Shown here one piece after another: positions 23,260 through 34,025 of a DNA stretch of 64,000 nucleotides. Below the pieces are notes generated by a model, which saw only the letters and a list, made by a program, of their open reading frames with translations, ran no database searches and was not told the origin of the DNA. A program made the translations under genes and the position numbers. Numbering within the stretch: the first letter of the stretch is position 1; each line of letters begins with the position of its first letter. Source of the DNA: Thecaphora thlaspeos. Its lineage: Eukaryota; Basidiomycota; Ustilaginomycetes; Urocystidales; Glomosporiaceae. The DNA is taken from assembly GCA_900291925.1 (NCBI GenBank), contig UWYS01000009.1, forward strand, positions 186,001 through 250,000, written 5' to 3'.

Positions 23260-23558
23260 ATGGGTGCCGTCGCCAGCTGCCTCTCCTCGATCGTTTCGGC
23301 CATCGCAGGCGCCTTGAGGGCCTTCTTCAGCGGTATCGCTGGCATTCTTAACACCATGTGGGTTTTTCCCCTTTATCACCTTTCTGAACCTTGTCACTGC
23401 TTGTGTCTTTCTGACACGCTGTCTTCTCGTCCCATTTCGCGCCAACCTGCAGCGTCTCAGCGATTGGTTCGGCCCTGATTGCCACCTTCCACTGCATCGC
23501 TGATGTTCTCTGCTGCCGATGCGGAGGGCGACGTGGAGGAAGGCGTACAAAAGTCTAG
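23260..23558 (+). CDS. Small conserved fungal hydrophobic protein (67 aa)
   Basis: Two exons (23260-23357, 23453-23558) give 67 residues; neither exon is long enough to stand out alone. The protein begins MGAVASCLSSIVSAIAGALRA, continues with amphipathic or hydrophobic helices (FFSGIAGILNTIVSAIGSALIA) and ends in a Cys/Arg/Gly cluster (CIADVLCCRCGGRRGGRR). It resembles a widespread group of unnamed fungal proteins of 60-75 residues that start MGAV.SC and end in Cys-Gly-Arg. The Gly2/Cys7 start could be myristoylated and palmitoylated. Function unknown. The intron splits a codon cleanly (AT|C) with GTGGGT..CAG borders. Confidence 0.82.
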
Positions 23559-24052
23559 CTGCGTCAGCCCTAGCTAGCTGCCTATGCTGGACATCCAACC
23601 TTCTCTACGAAGAGCAAACTAGAAAATCCCCGACCTACACTTCTACGTTCACGACACGATACGACCCTCAGCGATCAAGACCTTTGCACCGGATTCCGTT
23701 CATCCCTAGCTTAGCCCTGTTCAAGCAACGAGCCCGCCTCAATTTAGTTTGGGCCCCCCCTGCCCTCCTTCCCTCTTCTTGTACGAACGCACGCCTATAC
23801 CCGTATTGTACCCCCCTGTTGCTTACACTTCCACGTCGCACCGCATACACGAACCTTGCAACCCAACAATTGTCCTGCACGTCAGCACAGACACACTCTT
23901 CCGTTGCTTCCGGGGTGTTCTGTTCTGTGTAGGGTCGAGGACGTTATCGGATCCTTTATTAGATGCTGACGTTCTGAACTGAAGCCCCCACTAGATTGTT
24001 CCGTGACAGAGGACGATCCCAATCGTCTCGTTCCCTTTGGACCTCAGCGCCA
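23559..24052. other. Convergent intergenic region
   Basis: 3' flanks of the small protein gene and the oxidoreductase gene. Pyrimidine-rich and of lower GC. No gene recognised. Confidence 0.4.
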
Positions 24053-25416
24053 TCAGAGTTTGGCCGCCTTGCCGTAGCCGTCGCCCTTGCTGGGGATCTT
24101 GCTCTTGCCGTCCCAGCCCTTGGGCCTGATGGGATCGCCCTTTTCGTCAAAGTAGATCGTCTCGCCGCTGCGCAGGGCAATGGTGAGGGCGGTGGCGATC
24201 CGCGCTGCCTCGTACGCGTCCTCGAGCGTGACGGGCATCGGCCTCGACGTGTTGAGGCAGCACTCGGTGAACTCGCGCGCCTCTTCGACAAAGGCCTCGG
24301 AGAAGCGTTCCATGTACGACGGCGTCGACTGAGAGCGCACGCCGTGAACATCGAGGATCTCGAGCCGATCGATGCGTGGATTGCCGTTGATCATCAGCAT
24401 CCCCTCTGTCCCGTAGATCTGAGCCAGGCACTCGTGGCCGTGCATGGCGGTGCGGCCGAGGTGGAAAAAGAAGCTGCGCCCATCCTCGAGCTGGACGGTG
24501 CCAACGGCGTTGTCGGCGTCGCCGTACTCGGCCAGCTCTGGGTGGCGCGCGTTGTAGCCGGACGCCGTGACCTTGTAAGGGCGCGAGCTGGGCGTCTCGC
24601 CGTTGGCGTTGCTGAGGCCGAGGAACCACCGCGCGATGTCGATGTCATGGATTCCGCAGTCGATAAAGATGCCGCCACTCTTGAGGCTGTAGGGGACGAA
24701 CCAGCCGCGGCTGTCGTACTGGTCGACGGTGGCGCTGCGCACCATGTGGACGTCGCCGACCTTGCCGTCCTTGACGCGCTGCCGAGCGGTACGATAGGTC
24801 GGGTCGAAGCGACGGCTGAGGGCAATGAGGACGCGGACCTCGGAGCGCTTCCTGGCCGCCGCTACGACGGCGACGTGTCCCTCGAGATCGGTGGAGATGG
24901 GCTTCTCGAGAAGGACATGAAGGCCCAGCTCGATGGCCTCAATGCAGAGCGGCGCATGGAGCGACGTCTCGGTGGAGATGCAGACAGCGTCGAGGCCGGA
25001 GCTTGAGGGCTTGCCACCCTTTCGGACTTTGAAGTGTGCGTAAAGCTCAGCCTCGCTGGTAAAGATCTTGGTGGTACCGGGCAGGTTCTTGCGCGCCCAC
25101 TCGCGACACTCGGCGACCGGGTCGACGACCGCAACGAGATCAGCCTTGGGCGCCGCAAAACCAAACTGTGACAACCGTCGAAAGGCACAGGAAGGTTCGC
25201 GGAAGGAGCCGAGAGGGACGCAAACGTTTAGACAGTTGGTCAGCGACTCTGAAACGAGATGGATGGCAGAACCTGAAGCTCTGTTCGAGGCCACTGCCAC
25301 TGCCACTGCCACTGCTGCTTCTGCTGCTGCCTCGAAGCACTCACGTTGATGGCGTGAACTTTGCCTTGTCGGCCGATGCCGATACAGGCGACGCGGAGCT
25401 TGCCAGAAGACGCCAT
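24053..25416 (-). CDS. Gfo/Idh/MocA family oxidoreductase (inositol 2-dehydrogenase-like)
   Basis: NAD(P)-dependent dehydrogenase of sugars or inositols. Two exons (25416-25345, 25165-24053) give 394 residues. The first exon carries the Rossmann fingerprint (LRVACIGIGRQGKVHAIN) that the long downstream exon lacks, so the intron is needed. The family lysine is in HVLLEKPIS (Lys112), followed by the GGIFIDCGIHDIDIARWFLG block with catalytic His197, and a C-terminal AYEAARIATAL helix. The overall pattern is closest to inositol 2-dehydrogenase and related enzymes, but substrate cannot be assigned. Cytosolic; no targeting signal. Confidence 0.9.
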
Positions 25417-26812
25417 GGTGGAGGAGTCAGCTGAAGAAAGGACGGGTTTTTCGGACTGTAGCGACGGCGTGGTCGTGGAGATTCAAACGAGGTCGGCAAG
25501 GGGAGCGAGACTAGGCTGAACGGGTGGAGGAGCAAGGGTCGACAAGGATGGAAGACAGGGCCTCCACACTCGACAGGCAGGCTCATCTTTATACCCTGAC
25601 CAGCTTGAGCAGCCGGGAGCGGGTGTCAGGAGCTGCTTCGTGTCGCCGGCGACTTGCGCGTGGGGTAGGTGGCCGACGGACACCGCTGCCGTTGCTTGAC
25701 CTCTCTCTCTCGTCGCCCGTACGCCCGGCCGGACTCCACACAGGCAGGCTAGCCCCAGTCCGGCTGAATCAAGGCACGAGGAGAGAAGAGGGTACGGAGA
25801 CGAGAAGGAAGAGGGAAAGAAGAAGTCATGGTGCCTGGGGAAAAAAGGAGAAAGGAGGCCGCGTGGGGCCGAAGGCAGCTCACCGCGAGGACGCCGACCA
25901 AGCAGCACCGGCCGCAAGGGGAAGCCTCTCGGTGCTAGTCGACGGGAGGCGACCTCCCCCAAAGGAAGCAGCTTGGACGAGCTGAGCCCGAGTCCTCGGA
26001 CCCCTCGCGAACATCATCACAAGAAGTGTAGCGAGCGCCCTTCAGCTCACGAGTACTGTCTGGTGCGAGCACTGCCGGGCCGCAAGCTCGTCCCGCCTGC
26101 TGGTCAGGCCCGATGAGGCCGAGAAGAGGGATACCGCTTCAAAGTGAGGCGTTGCCTGTGCAGCTACCACCACCTTCTCGTCGTAACAGCAGATGGAATG
26201 AGGTAGGAACAAGGGCCAGCAGAAGGGATGACGACTTTTATACATCGCTCTGTACACTCTTCGTCCATCTGTCGCAGCAGAGGAAGAGGAGGACGCAACA
26301 GAAGGAACCACAGACGGATGAATAGTGGACAGAGGATGACACGAAGCTGGTCGCGGAGGCTGTATGGGAAGGGTTATAAAGGTCGAAGTGCGGGCAGTGC
26401 AGGGATGTTCAACGACCAAGAGACGCCCCCCCCCCCGCCTCCTGAAGACTACGGTTCGGCACCGACAGCCTTGATTGAGCGAGCAACGTTCGGAGGCGAG
26501 GAGCACCACGCTAGCAAGCGAACATCGTCCCGAAAATGCTAAGCCTTGGCCAAAATCTGTGTGCCAGAAGACTCCAGCTCTTTGAACGGCCGAGTAGTGT
26601 AAACCAACTCTGCCTCCATACGGCACGACTCTTGAAGTTCGGGTCCTCGTCCCTTCCGATCAGCGAGACCATTGCGCTGTGCGACAGGACCGAGCGATGT
26701 TGAGCTGCCGCTATTGCTGCTTATCGATCGGATCGTCTTGCCTCTAACCTGGTGGCACTTGCGAAGGGCGAAGGTCGGAAGGCGTCTCGGCCCGCCACGC
26801 AGACCGACCGGC
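25417..26812. other. Intergenic region upstream of the oxidoreductase gene
   Basis: About 1.4 kb holding the oxidoreductase promoter and the 3' flank of the SUMO gene. A C-run sits at 26427-26437. Several open frames exist, but all are low-complexity Arg/Ser/Pro translations typical of GC-rich non-coding DNA. Confidence 0.45.
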
Positions 26813-27281
26813 TCATGCGCTTGAACCGCCGGTCTGCTCGATCATGGCGTCGATTTCGTCAGAGTCCTCCATACCGAGCTGGAGGAGCGGGAGAGCATTG
26901 ATAAGGACGAAGAGACGAGTCGGGAATGATGAGAAAATGTCAGACACCGGATGCTCAGCACAATGTTCAATGACGAGATCGGAGATAGATATGGCAAGCG
27001 GGACACCTGCGTGGGGATGAGGCAGAAGACCGCCACCGATGGAGCGCCGGATCAGTACTCACCGACTCTGCTGTGTCGTCGTCGCCGATTCGCTGGCCGT
27101 CAAAGATGAAGCGGACGCTATGCACCGGTTTGCCCATCTTATCGGCGTACGCCATCTTGAGCTTCGAGAGCCTGGTGTTCTTCTTGACCTTGAAGAAGAC
27201 TTCGTTTCCAACAGCGTCCTTGACCTTGATGTTGAGCTGCTCGTTCTCCGGCTTCGGCTGCGGCTGCTCGGAGTCGGACAT
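26813..27281 (-). CDS. SMT3: SUMO (Smt3)
   Basis: Small ubiquitin-like modifier. Two exons (27281-27063, 26878-26813) give 94 residues. Ubiquitin-like fold: INIKVKDAVGNEVFFKVKKNTRLSKLK-type strand-helix start, then VRFIFDGQRIGDDDTAES, completed in exon 2 by LGMEDSDEIDAMIEQTGG. The mature end is Gly90-Gly91; the following SSA would be cut off by a Ulp1-type protease. The N-terminal tail is short and Gln/Pro/Glu-rich. The terminal exon is tiny and is only apparent when the conserved ending is sought. Confidence 0.96.
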
Positions 27282-28167
27282 GATGAGCGCGAGTGAGCGT
27301 GCGTTTGCGGCTGCGTGCGAGGGTGAGAGGGCGGTGTGAGATCGAGCTCAACGATGCTTTTGTAGCGAAGGAAAAGCGCAGAGCAGAGTGTGGGGGAAGT
27401 GAGGGGGAATGGAAAGCCTGTCGTGAATCGGGTGCTGGCGGGGGGGCAGGTGGTGGCAAGGTGGATGATTGCGTGGCGAAAAGGAGGGGAGGGGTGATCC
27501 TCGCTCTCTTGGTTGGGAGACGGCGGATGGCTGTTTGCACTCGCGCCGCTCGCCCGCCGCTCGCCCGCCGCTCGCCCTTCGCTCCACTTTCCCAGCAGGC
27601 TGGTCGCGTTTCCGCCCTCGCCCGCCCGCTGGCTTCTCTCTCTCGCCCTTTCCGCGCCGCCGCGTCTCGGGCTGCCGCCCTGCACGCTGGCGCGGGGCAA
27701 GTGGGGCCAGCCTCACCGCCCTACCCGCTGCCACCCAGCCAGCCCAACGCCATAAGCGCAGGCAATCATGAACGTCATGTCTTTTTATCGACGATACACC
27801 AAAAGAGTCAGGTGCAGTCCGCTCCGCGCCCCGCCCCGCCGCCTCACCGCTTCACCGCTCTGCCACCAGCGCAATGGCGGGTCAGGCTAGGCCGCCGTTG
27901 CGTCAAAAATGATTGAGACAGGATAGGGCCGGAGGGTGATTGGGAGATCCCTGCCCTGGGCCAAACCCTTCCCTATCCCAACTAACCACTGTGTTTGCTG
28001 CTGATGCTGTCATCACCAGCCATGGATGGCCCTTGGTGATTGTGCTTGATGAGCCTACAGGCAGGTCTTCACAGGTGGGTGAGAACAAAGTCCGAGTCCC
28101 ACGTCCTAAGATTTCTCTTTCTTCCAAGGGCAAGCGTCGGCCACTCTCACCCTGCCTGTGCCTGCAC
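27282..28167. other. SUMO upstream region
   Basis: Promoter side of the SUMO gene. It contains tandem 11-bp GCTCGCCCGCC units at about 27550-27579 and GC-rich low complexity. No gene recognised. Confidence 0.4.
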
Positions 28168-28169
28168 TA

Positions 28170-28255
28170 ACGCGTTTCCCTAGGAATCCGGCCTCATAAA
28201 GCAGACTGTCTACCACCCTCACTACCACCATCACCGCGATTGTCATCGACGGCTC
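28170..28255 (+). repeat. Left terminal inverted repeat (about 86 bp)
   Basis: Pairs with 28972-29058 in inverse orientation with few differences. Confidence 0.88.
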
Positions 28256-28432
28256 TATTGTGTACCAAGCACTGGACAAGCAATGCAATCCATTTCGACA
28301 CTTGCTGCATACATTGGGCCATCAGAAACGCTCAGCCAGTCCACCACGGCCGCCGTACAGGTCACTGAAATGAAGGTCCGGCCAAAGCGGGATTGAGAGC
28401 AAGCCGAGGCAGTGGCGGCAAGCTTGACAGGC

Positions 28433-28880
28433 TCAGCGCGAGGTTGTGAAAGCGAGCTGGGTTGGTTGGAGTGTTGGAGTGTTGAAAAAGGGGCCCTCGA
28501 CTGGCGGCGGGGTCTGATTGCGAGGCTTGAAGCCTGGCAGCTTGGCGAGGACCTTCTCTGCTGCAGCGGGCAAGGTGAGGCCAACGTCAGCAAAGGCCTT
28601 GCGGACCGACGTCTTGCTGATGCCCTTGCGCCAAGTTGTTGCTTGTCCACCCCTTGGGCGAGACGGCAAAGTGGCAGCCTTTGCCTGGTCCCTCTATGTG
28701 GCGGTGGTTGCCAAGGTGGTGCCACTTGCCCTGCCAGATCACCAGTGGATCCCGAATGTTGTACTTGCGCAGCATGCTGCAGAAGATATTGAAGAAGGCG
28801 GTGAGGTTGTCGAGCAGAGCGCCGTCCATGCGCTGATTCTCGAGCGCATGGTTGTACTTGCTGTGTAGGTGAGGGTGGCA
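28433..28880 (-). pseudogene. Broken pogo/Fot1-type transposase fragment
   Basis: Three recognisable pieces in family order but not in one frame. (1) YNHALENQRMDGALLDNL, then LRKYNIRDPLVIW: the helix that normally leads into the first catalytic Asp-Glu motif, which is absent. (2) FAVSPKGWTSNNLA: the SPKGWTSN block downstream of the second catalytic Asp, now joined directly to piece 1 by deletion. (3) KGISKTSVRKAFADVGL, then AEKVLAKLP: the C-terminal helix of pogo-like proteins, in another frame. The catalytic core is deleted and the frame shifts between pieces 2 and 3, so no active enzyme is encoded. Confidence 0.75.
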
Positions 28881-28971
28881 TGGTGGGACGTGGGTGGTAC
28901 AGCTCGCATTGATGTGTTGGTGGATGCTGAGAGAGAGCAGCGGGGGCAGTCAGGAGATGCGGTGGGTAGTG

Positions 28972-29058
28972 GAGCCGTCGACGACAATGGCGGTGATGGT
29001 GGTAGTGAGGGTGGTAGACAGTCTGCTTTTTTGAGGCCGGATCCCTAGGGAAACGCGT
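28972..29058 (-). repeat. Right terminal inverted repeat (about 87 bp)
   Basis: Pairs with 28170-28255 and ends at the TA target duplication. Confidence 0.88.
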
Positions 29059-29940
29059 TAGTAAGTTATTACATTACAGAGGTGTGTGTGTCGTTTCTTG
29101 GCATGGCGGCGCTGGTGGGTTGTAGTGCGGCGCGCGGCTCAGCTCCGCAAGATGCACGCTGGCCAGACACACACGCCGGCCAACTTGTGACTCCTGGCGG
29201 GCGAAGGTCTGTGCAGGCAGGCTGCAAGCAGGGACACCGGTGCGCGCTGCGTACTGTACATACGCTACCCCAACGGCGCTGCCGGGCTGCTGCTGCTCTG
29301 CCTCGCGGCTTCTGCCTCTTCTTCTTCCCTGCATCGCATCGAAGCAGGGTTGGCGGAATCCTTGCCCATCCATGTACTGTATGTACAGCACCCCGCACAC
29401 ACCACACACCTTAGTCCAAGAGGTAGCAGTCTGAGTCTCGATGCACTTGGCGTGTCGAGGCGCCGATTTGTCACTGACTTGGCCTGCATACAGCCGCTGC
29501 TGTTGCCACGGCCAGACTCATAACAGCCACCAGTCGGGTGCTAAGGTAGTCTTGCGAAATCAGGCCAAGGGCCGCCGTGGCCGGGCCGTGCCGATGGGAA
29601 ATGCAGGCAGAATAGAATAGAATGCAAGCATGAAGAGCTCGTCCTGTGCCTCGTCCAGCGCCGGATGCGAGTTGCCCACACGCGGCCCCACCCCCAGCGC
29701 CGGCTCTTGGGAGCCTACAGAATGTACCTCTCTTGTCCTCTTCGTTGCCACAAGGCACCGCCCTCTCCCTCCCCTCTTCCTACCACGTCCAATGCCTCCT
29801 GTCTGGCCCTTCTCTGACTCATATTTTTCGCCCTCCCGCCGCCACCGACGCAAGCTCTTGATGGCTACCATCAACGCAGAAGACCACCACCCCTGACGAG
29901 CGCAGACCTGCCCCTTCTCATCCCGACTTCCACCTGCGCC
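29059..29940. other. Intergenic region upstream of the zinc-cluster regulator
   Basis: About 880 bp holding the presumed promoter of the Zn2Cys6 gene. A CTGTACATAC core occurs at 29254-29263 and inverted at 29379-29388. No gene recognised. Confidence 0.4.
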
Positions 29941-32900
29941 ATGCCCGGCGCCGCCAAGCAAACGCAGAGCAAGGACAAGCGCCGCCAGTACCGCTCCTGC
30001 GACCACTGCCGCTCCGGCAAGCGCGCCTGCGATGCCACCTACGTCTCCGTATCAGAGGCCATCGAATCCAAGGTGGCCTGCTCAAATTGCCGCAAGAAGG
30101 GCCGCACCTGCACCTTCAACTACGTGCTCAGCATCTTGGGATGTGGTGTCGTCCTTTCATCCTCAGCCCTCCAACTCGCCTCGCTTCCCGTGTCCAAGAT
30201 GGAACGGAGCAGCAGTAGTCGCAGCAGCAGCGACCACGACAAAGACAATGACGACAGCAACACCGCCGACGCCGACGAGTGCGCCAACCGCAGCACCGAC
30301 GATCGTGCTCACCAGCGATCTACCGATAAGTGCACCGACCGGCTAGACCGCAAGCGCACAGCTTCGCCGACTGTCGATGCCCGCAATCCTCCGATCGAAG
30401 AGGCGAGCATAGACAATGGCGGCCTCGCCCTGCTACAGCGTCTCGACCAAGCCGGAAGGTCATCACATCGACCTGCACCGCAGCAGCAGCAGCAGCAGCA
30501 GCTTCGCACCCTAGCGTTCTCCACCAGAGCTACCACAATGCGCAGCCTCACCGGCTGGGACTCTGGCTGGGATGCGGTGAGACCCGACGTGCTCGAGTGC
30601 ATTCAAGGTGAGTACCACTTGGAGCCAGGCGCGAGCCGTGCCTTTATCACTGGCCTGATTCCCTACAGAGCGTGTACAGATCCACTGACGTCTAGCGTCC
30701 ACCACTGTTCTCGACGCTGCGTCGGCCTCCGTAGGCATGTCGTTCCAATCGGCCTCATCGCGGATCACGTCGAACCTTGACCGCATTTACCTCAATGACG
30801 GGCTGATCCGCGTTTACGAGGGAGCCGCTGAGCAGGCTCTGCGATGCTGGGTGACCAGCGCCAACACCCCTTACCTGCTCGACTGCCTCTCGCAGTCTTC
30901 CGACAGCGATCAGGGCTCCAACAACAGCGAGCTTGTCTACTGGAGGATCTGCGAGCTTGACCGCGGCTCGCGAACTCTCCTGGGTAGGGAGAGCCTCGTC
31001 GAGGACAGGATGATCATGGAGGCTTTCCACAGCGTCATCCTCGCTTTTGCGGCCCAGTGGGCACCCAACTGGGTACAGACGATGGCCGCACAGGCTCGAG
31101 GAAACTCCCGACATGCCTGCCACGAGGCGGGCTGCCGTGTTACCGAGAACCGGGTACGGCTGGCGCTGTGGGAGAGAGCGCGGGAGAAGCTTCAGGCGGT
31201 TTCGAGCCTAGACTCCTTCCGGGTCATATTCTCCTTGATCATCTTCGCGTGGACCGAGAAGCCGCGCGAGGTGCAGGAACGGGCGACGGGCAGGATAGAT
31301 ATCGACATCGCCGACGAGAGTTGCGCCCTCGACACGAGCAGCTGGCAGTCGCCGGCCGAGGGCAGCACGCTTCTGCTGGTGGCCGCCCTCCGCAAACTGC
31401 TGACGATCCGCTTCAAGGTCGAGAGCAAGAAGCGTCGCGGCCTGCTGCCCTGGGCGCCCACGGCCAGATCTGACGCCTCTTTGTCGTGGGCCAACACCGC
31501 CGAACACGACCGCAGCAGCGAAGAAAGCGCAGAGGGCGGTCGAGGCGAAGGCAGCGCAATGCAGAGAGGCCTGGAGGAGAAGCAAAGGACCGTCTATCTC
31601 AGGAGCACCGACAGTAGGCCCGCGGCCACCGGCGCAGCGGCCCAAGCTGGTGAGATCAAGCGCATGGAGGACACCTACCACATGCTCTGGTGGCTCGGCG
31701 TCGTGATCGACTGCGAGACTGCAGTGCTGCGCAAGCACCCGCCAGTCGTCTCCGACGAAGATAGCGAGGTGCTCCGATCCGCCCCATACGGCGACAGCTT
31801 AAGTGGCGGCAACACTTACGCCAGCGGCGCCGATAGCGACGGCAGCGGCAGCGGGCCCAAGGGCATCTGGGACGACTATATCATCGACTACAGCAAGAAG
31901 CGGACGTCCGACCTCGCCTCTACCTGGCCGTGCGACGAGGCAAGCGCGTCGGCCACGCTCTCGTTCTCGACGCCGGTCAAGGTGGTCCTCTTTCGGCAGA
32001 TCAGCAGGCTGCAGATGTCGTTTTGGCGCCGCGCCTCGAGTGAGAACGTCGAGCAACACATCAGCAGCGGGCTGAACATCGTCCACCACTGGATCGAGGT
32101 CTACGCTCCCCTGATCGACAGCTGCCGTCGCCACCACGCCTCGCTGCCGCCCTCGATCCAGTCGTGGTACGTCCTGATCGCATGTCCCTGGTACCTCGCC
32201 GTGCTGCTGTTCGTCGAGATGGTGCAGACGACCGATATGGCCGGCGCCAGCGACCACCGCCGGCGCGCCGAGCGTGCAAGGTCGGGGACCTTCCCGAGAC
32301 TCCGCGTCCAGGCTTGCTCGGACATGGCGTCGATGATTGGAGCGATTCAAGCGACCGGCTTCTTCCACTGCGGCGGGACTTTCGACTTCGTCTGCGACTC
32401 GGGCGGCACGGTGCTGCACACCGAGCCCTGGTCCGAGATCCTCGTCCATTCGATGTCGGCGGTGGCCAAGACCGAGATTCGCCAGCACGACGGCCTGTGC
32501 GCTCAGTTCCGCTGGAGCGAGCTCGAAGAGTCGAGAAAGCGCGTGGAAAAGTGTCTCTGGGCTCTTGAGCAGCTCTCGGACCGTTCGCCCTCGGCCAGCC
32601 TCGCCTTTGAGCAGCTTTCGGCCCTCGCCAAGACGCGGACGAAGCAGCAGTTCACCATCGAGCAGATTCCCATGGCCAGTCCCATGCTACCGAACTACGC
32701 CGATATGGCGTCGGTGGGATCAATGTCGGGCGACGTGGGAAGTCTGACGCCGTCGAGCCTAGCGCAGGTGCTGGAAGAGTTCCAGGGTCGGGACTTTGCT
32801 ACGGCGTCGGACGATGGAGGACATTCGGCTGGCCCCGCAGCGCTTGATGGTAGCGGCACCTCGGCCGGCAACTTTCTCGATCTCTTTCTGTCGAAGCAGT

Positions 32901-33586
32901 CTCCTCGCGGCGCGGATCACGACCTCACGAGGGTGCGGGATGAACCTACGGCCGGTCGAGACCTCGAAGAACGCTCCGACATTTCACGTTCCACGTTGGG
33001 CTCCACGGCAGGGCCCGCCTCCCATCTGTTTGACAGAGGTCCGCGGCACAGTACCGATTCCTGGCCGGAGGCGGCGTCTTCGACGACGTCGGCGCCCTAT
33101 CCGTCGTCTGCCGCTTCTAGCGGCAAGCGCATGTCGGAGGGCGGGGCGTATGTCGAGGAGCTCTTCCGCGAAGAGAGGCCGCGCAAGGTGCCCCGGGAGC
33201 ACCTGAGGCTGTCGACCATGGAGTGTGGAAAGCCGGCCAAGAGCGGGGACAGAGAGGCCTGCGAGATGTTCTTCTCGCCGCCATTGCAAAATCGACCCGA
33301 ATACCGGGATGAGGCGCAGATGGACGAGGAGTTCTACGTCGATGGTCGAGCGGCCGAGATGCTGGAACATCACAGATGCTCGAAAGAGAGGCATCTCAGG
33401 TGTTCCAGGGAGGAGACAGCGACGCTGAAGAGGAAGGTGGCCACGAGACCCATAGACGGGTCCGCGGCAGGGACGACAGATACGGATGCTAGCGCTGCCG
33501 CTGCTCAGCCTTGGCTCGACGGCCCGGCGGGGACAGTATCGGACTGCGAGGTCGACTGGTCGTCTATCTTTGCGTTGCCACTGTGA
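29941..33586 (+). CDS. Zn2Cys6 fungal transcription factor, about 1,180 aa
   Basis: Likely nuclear DNA-binding regulator. The N terminus carries a binuclear zinc cluster: CDHCRSGKRAC, a 16-residue loop, then CSNCRKKGRTC, with six cysteines in C-x2-C-x6-C-x16-C-x2-C-x6-C spacing and basic residues between. A Ser/Asp-rich linker and a CAG-coded poly-Gln run (30481-30502) follow. After one intron (donor 30608) the long second exon has the fungal-specific middle region (LDRIYLNDGLIRVYEGAAEQALRCW, MLWWLGVVIDCETAVLRKHPP), a WYVLIACPWYLAVLLFVEM helix and a Ser/Asp-rich tail. Two acceptors, 30695 and 30734, both keep frame, giving 1,185 or 1,172 residues. Target genes are unknown. Confidence 0.85.
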
Positions 33587-34025
33587 ACCTGGGGATACCT
33601 TATTGTGAATGTCTTGACAGTGTCATCACCATGTGCTCTTTGTAATTGTACCGTTGCGATCCTGCTAGCGACGGGTGTGGGTCGACGCGTGTGTATGCAC
33701 TCGGGTTAACCCGTCTCGGAACTCGGGGGCGAAGGGAAAGGACGAGGCGCGCGGCGGCGTGGCGTGTTCTGAAGTTTTTCTGGCAGAGGCCGCGGCGGCA
33801 GCGATGCCAAAATCGGAAGCTGCCCCGCCACTGACATCACCACCATCAGCGACCCTCTTTAGCAACCTTATCCACTGCTTCCATCCTTTACGCGGACCAA
33901 CCACCAAATCGACTCGCTCCGGCAATACCGCCTACTCTTTGTCTCCCTCTTTTACTCCCAACCTCGACCGAATTTGACGACCAGACCTGGACGTGTAAAT
34001 ACACACGCCCGACCACCTCTGCACG
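33587..34025. promoter_or_regulatory. Upstream region of LCP5
   Basis: 3' flank of the regulator and promoter/5' UTR of LCP5. No specific element identified. Confidence 0.35.

Larger units (their letters stand above)
28170..29058. mobile_element. Pogo-like DNA transposon, internally deleted
   Basis: An 889-bp element bounded by TA (28168-28169 and 29059-29060). Terminal inverted repeats are about 86 bp (28170-28255 and 28972-29058) with a handful of mismatches and a one-base indel. The outer ends (ACGCGTTTCCCTAGG, then AATCCGGCC-like) match those of the 458-bp element at 22164-22621. The interior, read on the minus strand, encodes broken pieces of a pogo/Fot1-type DDE transposase. It is therefore a deletion derivative rather than an unrelated MITE. 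Confidence 0.88.

Noticed and set aside
25483..25962. 159-codon minus-strand frame upstream of the oxidoreductase gene
   Set aside because: Low-complexity Ser/Pro/Leu translation of promoter DNA; no family resemblance.
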